A DNA stretch of 14,520 nt from positions 1 to 14,520 of the forward strand of contig JAIRUL010000182.1 of the NCBI GenBank assembly GCA_031254445.1. The letters are read 5' to 3'. Below are positions 7,218 to 13,635 of this stretch, piece after piece. The position numbers and the translations under genes are program-made. Numbering within the stretch: the first letter of the stretch is position 1; each line of letters begins with the position of its first letter. The DNA comes from Chitinispirillales bacterium. Lineage in GTDB: Bacteria; Fibrobacterota; Chitinivibrionia; Chitinivibrionales; Chitinispirillaceae. Under the pieces are notes generated by a model, which had not been told where the DNA came from, did no database searches, and saw only the letters and a program-made list of their open reading frames with translations.

Positions 7218-8243
7218 TCAGCCCTGCTTTCCGGCGGCGATTTCGTTGAACCGCACCCGCTCCAAGAAAAAGATTTCCGCTATGTGCGGGTCGAAATGCT
7301 TGCCCGATTCCTGCATTATAATATTTATGGCCACATCGGCCGGCAGCGGCTTCTTGTAGGGCCGCTCCGAGACAAGCGCGTCGTAGACGTCTATTATCGC
7401 CATGATGCGCCCGGCGAGCGGGATGCCCGCCCCAGCCAGCCCGTAGGGATACCCCCCGCCGTCCCAGCGCTCGTGGTGGTAGCTCACGAAGACGCGCGCG
7501 CTGCGCAAAAACTCCTCGTCGCCGGTCTTTGCGGATATTTTGTCTATAATCTGCTCGCCCTCCCGTACATGCCCCTTTATGACCGCGAACTCCTCCGGCG
7601 TGAGCTTCCCGGGCTTGTTGAGGATAGCGTCGGAAACCGCTATTTTCCCCACGTCGTGCAGGCGCGCCGAGGCGACCATGGCGTCTATGTCCCAACCCGC
7701 CATCTCGCCGGCGTACACGCCGTTCTCCCTCATGGCGTTTATCAGCACCTTTATGCACTTGGAGGTGCGGTCGATGTGCCCGCCGGTAATCTCGTCGCGG
7801 CACTCGACAATGTCGGCCAAGACGGAGACTATCCCGTTTTTCAGCCGCTCCAGCCGCGCGGTGCGCTTTTTGATGAGGTCGCTTATCCGCAGATGCGTCT
7901 CTACGCGCTTAGGCAGCGCAACCCGCGAAAAGGGCTTGGTGATAAAGTCCACAACCCCCGCCTCGAACCCTCGCGCCTCCGTCTCCGCGTCGTCCGAAGA
8001 GGTGAGGAAAACAACCGGAACCGCCGCCGTGCGCTCCGTGGCCGCGAGCCTCGAAAGCGCCGCAAACCCGTCCATCTCCGGCATGCTGATATCTAAAAGG
8101 ATGAGGTCCGGCACAATTTTCTCAAGCAAAGCAAACATCTTTGACGCCGACGGAAGCGTAAAAACCCGATAGCTCCCGCTAAGCGCCTGCTTGGCCATGG
8201 TGAGGTTGGTGTCGCTGTCGTCGATGACAAATATCGTTTCCAT
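7218..8243 (-). CDS. REC-HD-GYP cyclic-di-GMP phosphodiesterase response regulator
   Basis: A 341-residue two-domain regulator. The frame continues 20 codons upstream, but METIFVIDDSDTN at 8243 is the normal start of the receiver; GGAG lies 13 nt before it, slightly far. The receiver (1-120) has D8-D9, phospho-acceptor D51 in LLDISMPEMDGF, T81 and K103 in FITKPF. The HD-GYP domain (about 135-330) has ECRDEITGGH, the HD pair in LHDVGK (H196, D197), His225, and HHERWDGGGYP (H256-H257, with GGGYP in place of the usual GTGYP). HD-GYP enzymes hydrolyse cyclic-di-GMP, and phosphorylation of the receiver usually controls them. It is the first gene of an apparent operon with the hybrid kinase, so relay from the kinase Hpt to D51 is the likely circuit. 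The output (motility, adhesion or polysaccharide) cannot be told from here. Confidence 0.93.
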   Translation of the reverse strand: METIFVIDDSDTNLTMAKQALSGSYRVFTLPSASKMFALLEKIVPDLILLDISMPEMDGFAALSRLAATERTAAVPVVFLTSSDDAETEARGFEAGVVDFITKPFSRVALPKRVETHLRISDLIKKRTARLERLKNGIVSVLADIVECRDEITGGHIDRTSKCIKVLINAMRENGVYAGEMAGWDIDAMVASARLHDVGKIAVSDAILNKPGKLTPEEFAVIKGHVREGEQIIDKISAKTGDEEFLRSARVFVSYHHERWDGGGYPYGLAGAGIPLAGRIMAIIDVYDALVSERPYKKPLPADVAINIIMQESGKHFDPHIAEIFFLERVRFNEIAAGKQG

Positions 8244-8538
8244 AAAATCAGATCCGCTCCGTAAAAGCCAAACCCGAACCCAAAGCAAGATACGCGCGCC
8301 CAAACATGCTGCAAATATGGCATACCATTTAGTATAATATATTAAACGGCGGATTATCTATAGCGGCGGAAAATTATTTTTTGCGCAAGGCCAGCCGCGC
8401 TCTAAGGCCGGATTTTTTAATGATGCAATTCGCCGGGGGCATCGTTTGTACTTTTTTTATGTTCTGCTTGCGCGGCGCATAGGCAAGTATTATTTTATAC
8501 TATACTTAATTGCTCGAACCGCCACAAAGGAAAACGCT
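8244..8538. promoter_or_regulatory. Divergent intergenic region, HD-GYP regulator / methyltransferase
   Basis: AT-rich region between two divergent genes, with no coding signal. TATAAT at 8333-8338 on plus overlaps AT-rich -10-like strings on minus, and TATACT occurs at 8496-8501 and 8501-8506 upstream of the methyltransferase. None has a convincing -35 at the right distance (TTGCGC at 8468-8473 is the closest). CGGCGGA is repeated at 8347-8353 and 8364-8370, 17 bp apart. Both promoters must lie here, but I cannot place them firmly. Confidence 0.4.
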
Positions 8539-9291
8539 ATGGCGTTGCAGGAAAAGTTGGAGGCGCAGGGCAGCTGGCTGTTTCGCCATCGGGGAATCCT
8601 GCCTATATTTGTCCTTATGCCCTGCGCGTTGCTCTATGCCCGGACGGAGTTGGTTCCCGGCGCATTCGCGCTGGAAGATACGCCGTATGAATTTTATTAC
8701 GAAATGTTCGCCGTGCTGGTGAGTTTAGCCGGAGCGGCGATCCGCGCAATAGCCGTGGGGCATACCCCGGCGAACACCTCGGGCCGCAACACGCGCGGCC
8801 AGGTTGCCGACGAACTTAACGTTTCAGGCATGTACTCCATGCTCCGCCACCCGCTCTATCTCGGCAATTTCCTGATGTGGCTGGGCGTGGCGCTGTGGAC
8901 CGGCGAACCGTGGTTTATAGGGATGTTTTGCCTAGCGTTCTGGCTTTACTACGAGCGCATCATGTTCGCCGAAGAACAATTCCTGCGGCGAAAATTCGGC
9001 GCGGCTTTCGAGGAATGGGCGGCGCGCACGCCGGCGTTCTTCCCCGACCTGCGCCTATTCCGCCGTAGCGCGTATCCGTTCAGCTGGAAAAAGTGCCTCC
9101 GCAAAGAAAAGACGGGCCTCCTCGCGCTGTTTCTGATTTTCTTCGCCTTTGACCTTTTCGGGATGCTGGTTGAACAGGACGGCCATTACAATTTATGGAT
9201 TTGGATCGCCTTCGCGCTGAGCCTCGCCGCCTACGCGGCAGCCAAGATTCTGAATAAGTATACGGGCAGCCTGAAAGACGGGAGGGGTTAG
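8539..9291 (+). CDS. ICMT-family membrane methyltransferase, LmtA-like
   Basis: A 250-residue integral membrane protein. The frame is open from 8446, but the ATG at 8539 has AAAGGA 7 nt upstream and is chosen. Membrane segments lie at about 18-36, 54-74, 108-140 (with a break), 193-211 and 217-236. The signature is LNVSGMYSMLRHPLYLGNF, with the RHP-Y-G motif (103-109) that binds S-adenosylmethionine in the isoprenylcysteine methyltransferase / PEMT superfamily, then EEQFLRRKFGAAFEEW and PAFFPDL. The preceding TSGRNTRGQVADELN resembles, as I recall, the lipid A 1-phosphate O-methyltransferase LmtA characterised in Leptospira. The likely role is methylating a lipid or lipid A phosphate at the inner membrane. 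ICMT-type family is sure; the lipid A substrate is inference. It stands alone. Confidence 0.85.
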   Translation: MALQEKLEAQGSWLFRHRGILPIFVLMPCALLYARTELVPGAFALEDTPYEFYYEMFAVLVSLAGAAIRAIAVGHTPANTSGRNTRGQVADELNVSGMYSMLRHPLYLGNFLMWLGVALWTGEPWFIGMFCLAFWLYYERIMFAEEQFLRRKFGAAFEEWAARTPAFFPDLRLFRRSAYPFSWKKCLRKEKTGLLALFLIFFAFDLFGMLVEQDGHYNLWIWIAFALSLAAYAAAKILNKYTGSLKDGRG

Positions 9292-9504
9292 AGCGCTTTA
9301 GGAGGTTAGGCGTACCGCATCCATCCGCGCGTGCTACCCCCTAGCATGGGCAGCTGCCATCGCAACGCTCCCTGCAGCAACTGCGTAAGACGATAATCGC
9401 AATAAACATATCGGTGAAAGTTTTTTCGCATTGCCCGATTGCGATAATATATATTACATTCGTAGCCGCCGCCCCCCATTCCCCCTAAAAGAAAGGCGCA
9501 TATT
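9292..9504. other. Intergenic region with hairpin and orphan Shine-Dalgarno
   Basis: No gene supported. AGGAGGT at 9300-9306 is a perfect ribosome binding sequence with no start codon at a useful distance. A hairpin with arms 9330-9336 and 9342-9348 (TGCTA/TAGCA core, one wobble pair, CCCCC loop) is followed directly by the palindrome GGCAGCTGCC (9349-9358). There is no T-run, so termination for the methyltransferase gene is unproven. AT-rich GATAATATATATTAC near 9440-9454 may hold the promoter of the next gene. Confidence 0.35.
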
Positions 9505-9855
9505 GTGGTATCCGAAACAGAAACAGAAACAGAAACCGACAATAACCCGTGGTGTGTCCGCGGCCTTATCAGGTACGAGGAGAAGGACTTGGCGTATGCC
9601 GACAGGAAGATGCTTGAGGCGGTAAAGATGAACGACCCCGAGGAGCAGCGTCGGCACTTGCAGGACGTTATAGAACTCTTCGCTACCAAGTACTTCGTTG
9701 AGTTAACGGTTGAAGACCTATTAGAAGACGCAGATTTGGACATCGTCCGGGTCCATAGGATGCTCGTGGAGGCGGTGGACGATCCGGGGCCTGGGATTGA
9801 TTGTAGGGCAGCGATAGCAGAAATTTTCAAGGAGTATATTGACGACGATGTTTAA
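9505..9855 (+). CDS. Acidic 116-aa protein, possible antitoxin partner
   Basis: I do not recognise the family. It starts at GTG with GAAAGG 8 nt upstream. Residues 4-11 are a Glu-Thr repeat encoded by GAAACA hexamers. The rest is acidic and mostly helical (EEKDLAYADRKMLEAVK, PEEQRRHLQDVIELFATKYF, VEDLLEDADLDIVRVHRMLVEAV) and ends IFKEYIDDDV. There is no signal peptide or membrane segment. Its 3' end overlaps the start of a truncated ParE/RelE-like toxin gene, the usual arrangement of an antitoxin-toxin pair. Small size and acidity also fit an antitoxin, but no known antitoxin DNA-binding motif is visible, so the role is inference from context. Confidence 0.65.
   Translation: MVSETETETETDNNPWCVRGLIRYEEKDLAYADRKMLEAVKMNDPEEQRRHLQDVIELFATKYFVELTVEDLLEDADLDIVRVHRMLVEAVDDPGPGIDCRAAIAEIFKEYIDDDV
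9514..9537 (+). repeat. In-frame GAAACA hexamer repeat
   Basis: Three exact GAAACA units and a fourth with one change (GAAACC), starting three codons after the start of the 116-aa gene. It encodes a Glu-Thr dipeptide repeat. Gain or loss of units would change length but not frame. Confidence 0.95.
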
Positions 9856-10021
9856 CGTAGAACTTATGCCTAGGGCAAGTCTTGACGTAGCGCTGATTAA
9901 GGCGTATTTATCGCAATTTTATGCAAGTACGCCTAAAAAATTTATGAAAGAGTTCCAAAGCGCGGTAGATTCGCTCTCATTTTCTCCGTGGAATAATGCG
10001 CTCCCGCATATAAGCCAATAG
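9839..10021 (+). pseudogene. Truncated ParE/RelE-like toxin
   Basis: A 57-60 residue remnant. It may begin at TTG 9839 (AAGGAG 4 nt upstream) or ATG 9848 (MFNVELMPRASLDV, the usual family N-terminus). The sequence matches the first half of ParE-type ribosome-independent toxins: a first strand with ELMPRA, then helices DVALIKAYLSQFY and KKFMKEFQSAVDSLSFSP. Intact members run to about 95 residues, with a C-terminal strand region and a basic active-site segment. Here the frame ends after WNNALPHISQ, and the following bases encode nothing toxin-like because the integrase gene starts on the other strand. It is probably inactive, cut by insertion of the mobile element. Family by pattern, moderately sure. 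Confidence 0.65.
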
Positions 10022-10066
10022 AATCAATGCATTACGTGGCGACGTGTTATTCACGTGTTATTCACG
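10022..10066. other. Probable element boundary / attachment region
   Basis: This strip lies between the truncated toxin and the 3' end of the integrase. It contains an 11-bp tandem repeat CGTGTTATTCA (10043-10053 and 10054-10064) that covers the integrase stop codon, and ACGTG at 10034, 10042 and 10053. Repeated short sites beside an integrase gene are typical of attachment or arm-binding sites. The other end of the element is outside the window, so no matching direct repeat can be shown. Confidence 0.4.
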
Positions 10067-11109
10067 CCGCTCCCGTATCTGTGGTTGTCCGCGTTAATTA
10101 GTTCTATGGTTGCGCGCAATTCTTCTGTTGTTTTGACTGTATAAACCTGCAATCCGATATCTTTACAGGTGTGCCCCATAATGCGGCTAGCGCAGGCAAG
10201 TGGGGCGGAGGCTTTATCTAACCACGTCCGGAAAGTGCGGCGCGTTTCGCGCGTGGTATGATTCATTCCGAGTTTGGACATAACACTTTTAAACTTATTC
10301 CGGTACGCATCGTATCCAACTTCTTTCCCGTCAATTTCGATAAGGTGACTATTGCCGCCTCCGTATCGACGTTCAACTATAGGGAATATTGCGCTATGTA
10401 TTGGGACAAGACGACCTTTCCCCGCAGCGGTCTTTATACCTCCTCGCATGGTTCCGGCTTTCAAGTCAACATCTGCCTTTTTAAGATTCAAAAGTTCTTG
10501 AATCCGCCACCCGCTATAAAGCAATATTAGAACCGTGTCAACCCACGGATCGCCGGCGCTATTCCATATTCGAGCCACCTCGCTATCGGAGAATACCGTC
10601 CGTTCTTTTTTGCAATCATGCATAGTAACGCGAGTTAGGTTAGAATACATTTTATCTATAATATCAAACTCCATCGCAAACTTATCAAGGTGGCTAAATA
10701 CTTTTTTTATATGATTGCCGACACCTGAACCGTCGGTGCTGTTGATACGCTCTTGCATCATATAGGCGCGTATGTCTCTATATATTACGCCATGTAGCGG
10801 CCTACACCATTTATTATATGCGCTTCGTATGCTCAATATTGCGGATTGGGATAAGTGGCCGCTTTCGTTCATGCGCTTTTCCCATCGCGCGTACAGCTCC
10901 GCCATTGTTATTTTCCGTGCGTCAAGGTCGTATGGTGATTTGTTGTATTCCGCAAGGGCGAGCATGGCCTCTTCGCGGGTGGCGTAATAGCCTATTGGTT
11001 TTATGATGCGGGTATCGCCGTCCCAGCCCACGGTCTTGCGGACAACGTAGGGGCGGCGGCGGTTACCCTTGAGCTTGATTACCGTGCCGTAGCCGTTAGG
11101 GTTTCTCAT
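10051..11109 (-). CDS. Tyrosine recombinase (integrase) with variant catalytic box
   Basis: A 352-residue phage/ICE-type site-specific recombinase. The ATG at 11109 has AAGGAT upstream. Residues 1-60 are an AP2-like arm-binding domain of the type common in Firmicutes phage integrases (GYGTVIKLKGNRRRPYVV, IGYYATREEAMLALAEYN). A core-binding SAM-like domain covers about 66-165. The catalytic domain (170-340) has Arg202 in YSGWRIQELL, Lys226, Arg290, His313 in IMGHT and the nucleophile Tyr323 in LQVYT. The box II His, normally HxxR, reads R-E-T-R here, so Arg287 replaces His. It ends the operon begun by DUF4236 and lies at the left edge of the element, next to the truncated toxin. It should integrate and excise the element together with the excisionase-like protein. 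Confidence 0.93.
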   Translation of the reverse strand: MRNPNGYGTVIKLKGNRRRPYVVRKTVGWDGDTRIIKPIGYYATREEAMLALAEYNKSPYDLDARKITMAELYARWEKRMNESGHLSQSAILSIRSAYNKWCRPLHGVIYRDIRAYMMQERINSTDGSGVGNHIKKVFSHLDKFAMEFDIIDKMYSNLTRVTMHDCKKERTVFSDSEVARIWNSAGDPWVDTVLILLYSGWRIQELLNLKKADVDLKAGTMRGGIKTAAGKGRLVPIHSAIFPIVERRYGGGNSHLIEIDGKEVGYDAYRNKFKSVMSKLGMNHTTRETRRTFRTWLDKASAPLACASRIMGHTCKDIGLQVYTVKTTEELRATIELINADNHRYGSGVNNT

Positions 11110-11132
11110 GTGGATATCCTTAGTAGCCCAAT

Positions 11133-11789
11133 TTAATCTTTTACGCAGCGAACTGAATACCCGTTGTTCTTGACGCTTGAGGGCCTGCCCGCGAGGTCTA
11201 AGTCGTAGCGCATGCGCATGGCATACGCGTCGTAGTCAGATCTAGTATCCTCATTCTCCGTCGCGCTCCACCAGTAGCCATACTTGCCGACACCGCTGAA
11301 GCCGTCGTAGTAGTCGCGGTAGCCGCCCGGCAGGGCCGAAAAGCCGAACTCGTCCGTACCGTTCCCGCTCTCGCCACGGTAATCGTTCCAGCCCGCCGTC
11401 GACTTTAACTTTGTACTGGACAGAGCATATTCGCTCGCATAATCAACCAAAATACTCCACTCTAAAATTGTCGGCAAATGCCAGCCGCCGGGGCAAGCCT
11501 TAATCGCGGCGTCCCACGTGTAAAGCCTACCGTACTTAGCGCAACTATCGGTGCTATTGCCATAACACCAACTGCTATCCGTATTCGTCGTTGCCGTCTC
11601 ATAATTGAGATTCTCCGCCATCCATGTTTGATTATCTATTTTCACCGTCTTGTATGCCTTGCCATTACGGCGGTCTGTAATCGACGTGGCTGTAGTGGTA
11701 TCGCCTGCGCCGCTGGTGCCGGTAGGGTCGCTATCGCACACGACCATCAGTGCAATCGCCGTTATTACTGCTGTCGTCATTGCTTTCAT
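11133..11789 (-). CDS. FISUMP-domain surface protein (Fibrobacter major paralogous domain)
   Basis: A 218-residue exported protein. The start at 11789 overlaps the previous stop as ATGA, with GGAGAGG just upstream. The N-terminus is a short hydrophobic signal ending ALMVVC (Cys18), a poor lipobox because Val stands before Cys, then a Ser/Thr/Gly linker typical of surface lipoproteins. The FISUMP domain (about 37-218) is clear: DRRNGKAYKTVKIDNQTWMA, ENLNYET, YGRLYTWDAA, CPGGWHLPTILEW, GTDEFGFSALPGGYRD, GYWWSATE and final GYSVRCVKD. The family is greatly expanded in Fibrobacter, with no settled function; its ending recalls C-type-lectin/FGE-like folds. Cysteines at 75, 83, 99 and 215 could form disulfides. 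Its position between cargo and integrase of a mobile element is unusual. Confidence 0.92.
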   Translation of the reverse strand: MKAMTTAVITAIALMVVCDSDPTGTSGAGDTTTATSITDRRNGKAYKTVKIDNQTWMAENLNYETATTNTDSSWCYGNSTDSCAKYGRLYTWDAAIKACPGGWHLPTILEWSILVDYASEYALSSTKLKSTAGWNDYRGESGNGTDEFGFSALPGGYRDYYDGFSGVGKYGYWWSATENEDTRSDYDAYAMRMRYDLDLAGRPSSVKNNGYSVRCVKD

Positions 11790-12766
11790 ATTGCCTCTCC
11801 TTGCTCTCCGATTTTTAATTTTATTTCATTGACAACCATTTTGTACTCGTCCAAATACTCAAGCTCTTTCTTGTAGCACACTAGCATCGATAAATAATCC
11901 GATAACCTTTTATTGCGCCCTCGCTCTGTTTTTAGCTCTAACGCGCCATGCACAGTTGCATCGTAACCCCTTTTTATTATTCGCGGCTTTTCGGTCTCTA
12001 TCGCGTCGATTAAGGTGGCGACAATATCGTTGCTATCGACGCCGATGTCTACTTTTAGCGGCATAATCTCTTTGGCGCGTTTTAATCTTGACGTATGATT
12101 AATACAAAGATTTGCATTGTTAAAAAAATCGGTTAAATTAGTATCGGACGATAGTTTTTTTAGGGATTCGTTTGCTGTATCAAGATCAATATTTAGTTGG
12201 AGATTAACATATCGCTGCCTTACGTTGGTCAACACCATCTTTAATTGCTTTATATCGTCGCCCTCTTTTAATTCAAAATCTCCTTTTTTCTGGGTCAATA
12301 GCTCTAACGTGTCATTTATCAAAATAGCAAGGTCTTCTCTGCTATTATACATTTTTGCCCCGCATTCTGAGCAATGCGTACCCTCTGTGACGGGGACCTT
12401 AGCACAAAATACGCAACATCTTTCAATATCGCGTAGCGCATTTACCCGCGCTTTCTCTGGCCATCTTTTTAGCAATAGATATGGCAAAAGTCCAATAAAG
12501 GCAAACCCTCCCATCATTGCAAGCATGATTGGAATGGCAAAGAGCGGGACACTATCGCCATTATCCATTATCGCACCTATGATCGCGCCTATAATCGCCA
12601 CTATTGCCACTATGACATTTAGCGCGAACCACGCTAAGCCTAATACAATCAATATCGCGATGCCAATACGCTTAGGCGTTGATATTTTATTTTCTCTTTC
12701 GTTGCTCGCAGTTATTATATCGCCGAGCGATTTATGGGCATAGATATTCGACCCAGACGCCGCCAT
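11786..12766 (-). CDS. Membrane protein with zinc ribbon, unknown function
   Basis: A 326-residue protein starting at ATG 12766, 12 nt after the DUF4236 stop. Residues 34-66 are a long Ile/Ala/Val membrane segment (possibly two helices) and 72-99 another. They are followed by a cytosolic-type zinc ribbon: Cys117-Cys118-x2-Cys121 and Cys132-x2-Cys135 (ERCCVFCAKV, HCSECGAKM). The C-terminal 190 residues are soluble, charged and helical (DLAILINDTLELLTQKKGDF, KRGYDATVHGALELK, KRLSDYLSMLVCYKKELEYL) with coiled-coil character. I do not recognise a named family. It is more AT-rich than the left-hand genes, in keeping with transfer. Its ATGA overlap with the FISUMP gene means translational coupling. 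A membrane anchor plus ribbon could sense or recruit a partner; this is inference. Confidence 0.85.
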   Translation of the reverse strand: MAASGSNIYAHKSLGDIITASNERENKISTPKRIGIAILIVLGLAWFALNVIVAIVAIIGAIIGAIMDNGDSVPLFAIPIMLAMMGGFAFIGLLPYLLLKRWPEKARVNALRDIERCCVFCAKVPVTEGTHCSECGAKMYNSREDLAILINDTLELLTQKKGDFELKEGDDIKQLKMVLTNVRQRYVNLQLNIDLDTANESLKKLSSDTNLTDFFNNANLCINHTSRLKRAKEIMPLKVDIGVDSNDIVATLIDAIETEKPRIIKRGYDATVHGALELKTERGRNKRLSDYLSMLVCYKKELEYLDEYKMVVNEIKLKIGEQGEAI

Positions 12767-12778
12767 ATTTTTCCGTTT

Positions 12779-12943
12779 TTAAAGCCCCGTCCCCGGGATT
12801 CCAGCCGATCCTGTGACCTTGCCCTTAGAGCTGACGGTCACCTTTGCGCCTTTTGGGCCGGCAGATACGCTAACGCCTGCCTTGCTCACATTGAGCGAAA
12901 CGCCTTTTGCAATCTTGATGCGCTTAAAAAACCTGAATCCCAA
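12779..12943 (-). CDS. DUF4236 small protein
   Basis: A 54-residue protein. It starts at TTG 12943, supported by a perfect AGGAGGG 4 nt upstream; there is no ATG. The sequence begins (M)GFRFFKRIKIAKGVSLN, continues VSKAGVSVSAGPKGAKVTVS and ends GSAGIPGTGL. This is the DUF4236 pattern almost end to end: GFRFRKR, a VSLNVSKSGVS-type core and a closing GIPGTGL. The family is found in many bacteria and phages, often beside membrane proteins, and has no established function. It has no signal peptide. It is the first gene of the cargo operon, 12 nt before the zinc-ribbon membrane protein. The family call is sure; function unknown. Confidence 0.9.
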   Translation of the reverse strand: MGFRFFKRIKIAKGVSLNVSKAGVSVSAGPKGAKVTVSSKGKVTGSAGIPGTGL

Positions 12944-13043
12944 AAGTCCCTCCTACGATTATTATTAGTATGATTTGTTTTTATGTTTTTTTAATTTTAT
13001 CGCCATCGGCATTATCATTGTTAGTCCGCCTTTATCCACCAAA

Positions 13044-13580
13044 TCAAGCCTCTCTTGCGCTTCGCCGCTCTGTACCCTGTGATTCGAGTTCATCGAACAT
13101 GTTTAGTTGTTTTGCCGCCCATGCGCCTATCTTTGAGTTAGTGTCGGCGAGGACGGCATTGCTGTCCGCCATTGTTTTTATCGCCGCCGTCTTTTCCGCG
13201 CTGTCGCGCAACACCTCCTTTATCACCGCCATCTTTTCTAGTCCATCTGTTTCTATGCGCTTCATCATGCCAAATAGCTCGGTTGCGCTGATAGTACCGG
13301 TAACGGAAACTAATTCTGTCGTTGAGCCGTATGGCGATATAGTATCGGTTGCAGATACGGGCGCGTCGTAGCCGTCAAGCCACATTCGACTTACACCGTA
13401 GGCCTCGCATATCTTTTTTAGATTTTCCTCTTTTGGGTATATGTTGCCGTCGCTATTTCTCCATTTCCCGACGATTGTTTGGCTGACGCCAATGCGTTCA
13501 GCGAAATCAACATTCCTGCCGCCCTCGCGGTCCCTTATTAGCTCATCGATCCGAGCGGCTAGCGATATCTTTTCTGCCAT
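13044..13580 (-). CDS. XRE-family repressor without a self-cleavage domain
   Basis: A 178-residue DNA-binding protein. The ATG at 13580 has AGGA 7 nt upstream; the frame extends further up, but that part falls on a regulatory repeat. The HTH (about 5-70) reads LAARIDELI, VDFAERIGVSQTIVGKWRNS and ENLKKICEAYGVSRMWLDG, the Cro/cI type. Residues 74-105 are a Ser/Thr linker and 105-170 a helical, coiled-coil-like dimerisation region (ELFGMMKRIETDGLEKMAVI, AEKTAAIKTMADSNAVLADT). There is no LexA/S24 peptidase domain, so induction cannot be by RecA-stimulated cleavage. It is divergent from the excisionase-like gene and is probably the element's maintenance repressor, acting on the repeats at 13597-13768. 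The DUF4236 operon starts 100 nt downstream. Confidence 0.88.
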   Translation of the reverse strand: MAEKISLAARIDELIRDREGGRNVDFAERIGVSQTIVGKWRNSDGNIYPKEENLKKICEAYGVSRMWLDGYDAPVSATDTISPYGSTTELVSVTGTISATELFGMMKRIETDGLEKMAVIKEVLRDSAEKTAAIKTMADSNAVLADTNSKIGAWAAKQLNMFDELESQGTERRSAREA

Positions 13581-13596
13581 TGTGTGTCCTATGGTA

Positions 13597-13635
13597 TTTG
13601 GGGCGGCAGTAAGCGGGTTGTGCGCCCGCCCCAAA
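13597..13635. repeat. 10-bp inverted repeat in the repressor leader
   Basis: TTTGGGGCGG (13597-13606) and CCGCCCCAAA (13626-13635) are perfect complements around a 19-nt loop, ending 17 nt before the repressor ATG. In the repressor mRNA this can form a hairpin; in DNA it can be a dimer-binding operator. It suggests autoregulation, but nothing shows which. Confidence 0.6.

Noticed and set aside
7200..8096. 298-aa plus-strand ORF opposite the HD-GYP gene
   Set aside because: Shadow frame of a clearly conserved gene; no family features.
8446..8538. Upstream extension of the methyltransferase
   Set aside because: AAAGGA with correct spacing marks the ATG at 8539; the extension has no family similarity.
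9346..9396. 16-codon Cys-rich ORF starting MGSCHRNAPC
   Set aside because: No ribosome binding site at a useful distance and too short to support.
9306..9830. 174-aa minus-strand ORF opposite the 116-aa gene
   Set aside because: Low-complexity Ser-rich run caused by the GAAACA repeat and antisense codons; no ribosome binding site that stands out.
11133..11789. FISUMP protein as a variable protein of a diversity-generating retroelement
   Set aside because: The ending resembles C-type-lectin-like folds, but no reverse transcriptase and no near-repeat of the 3' end lie in the window.
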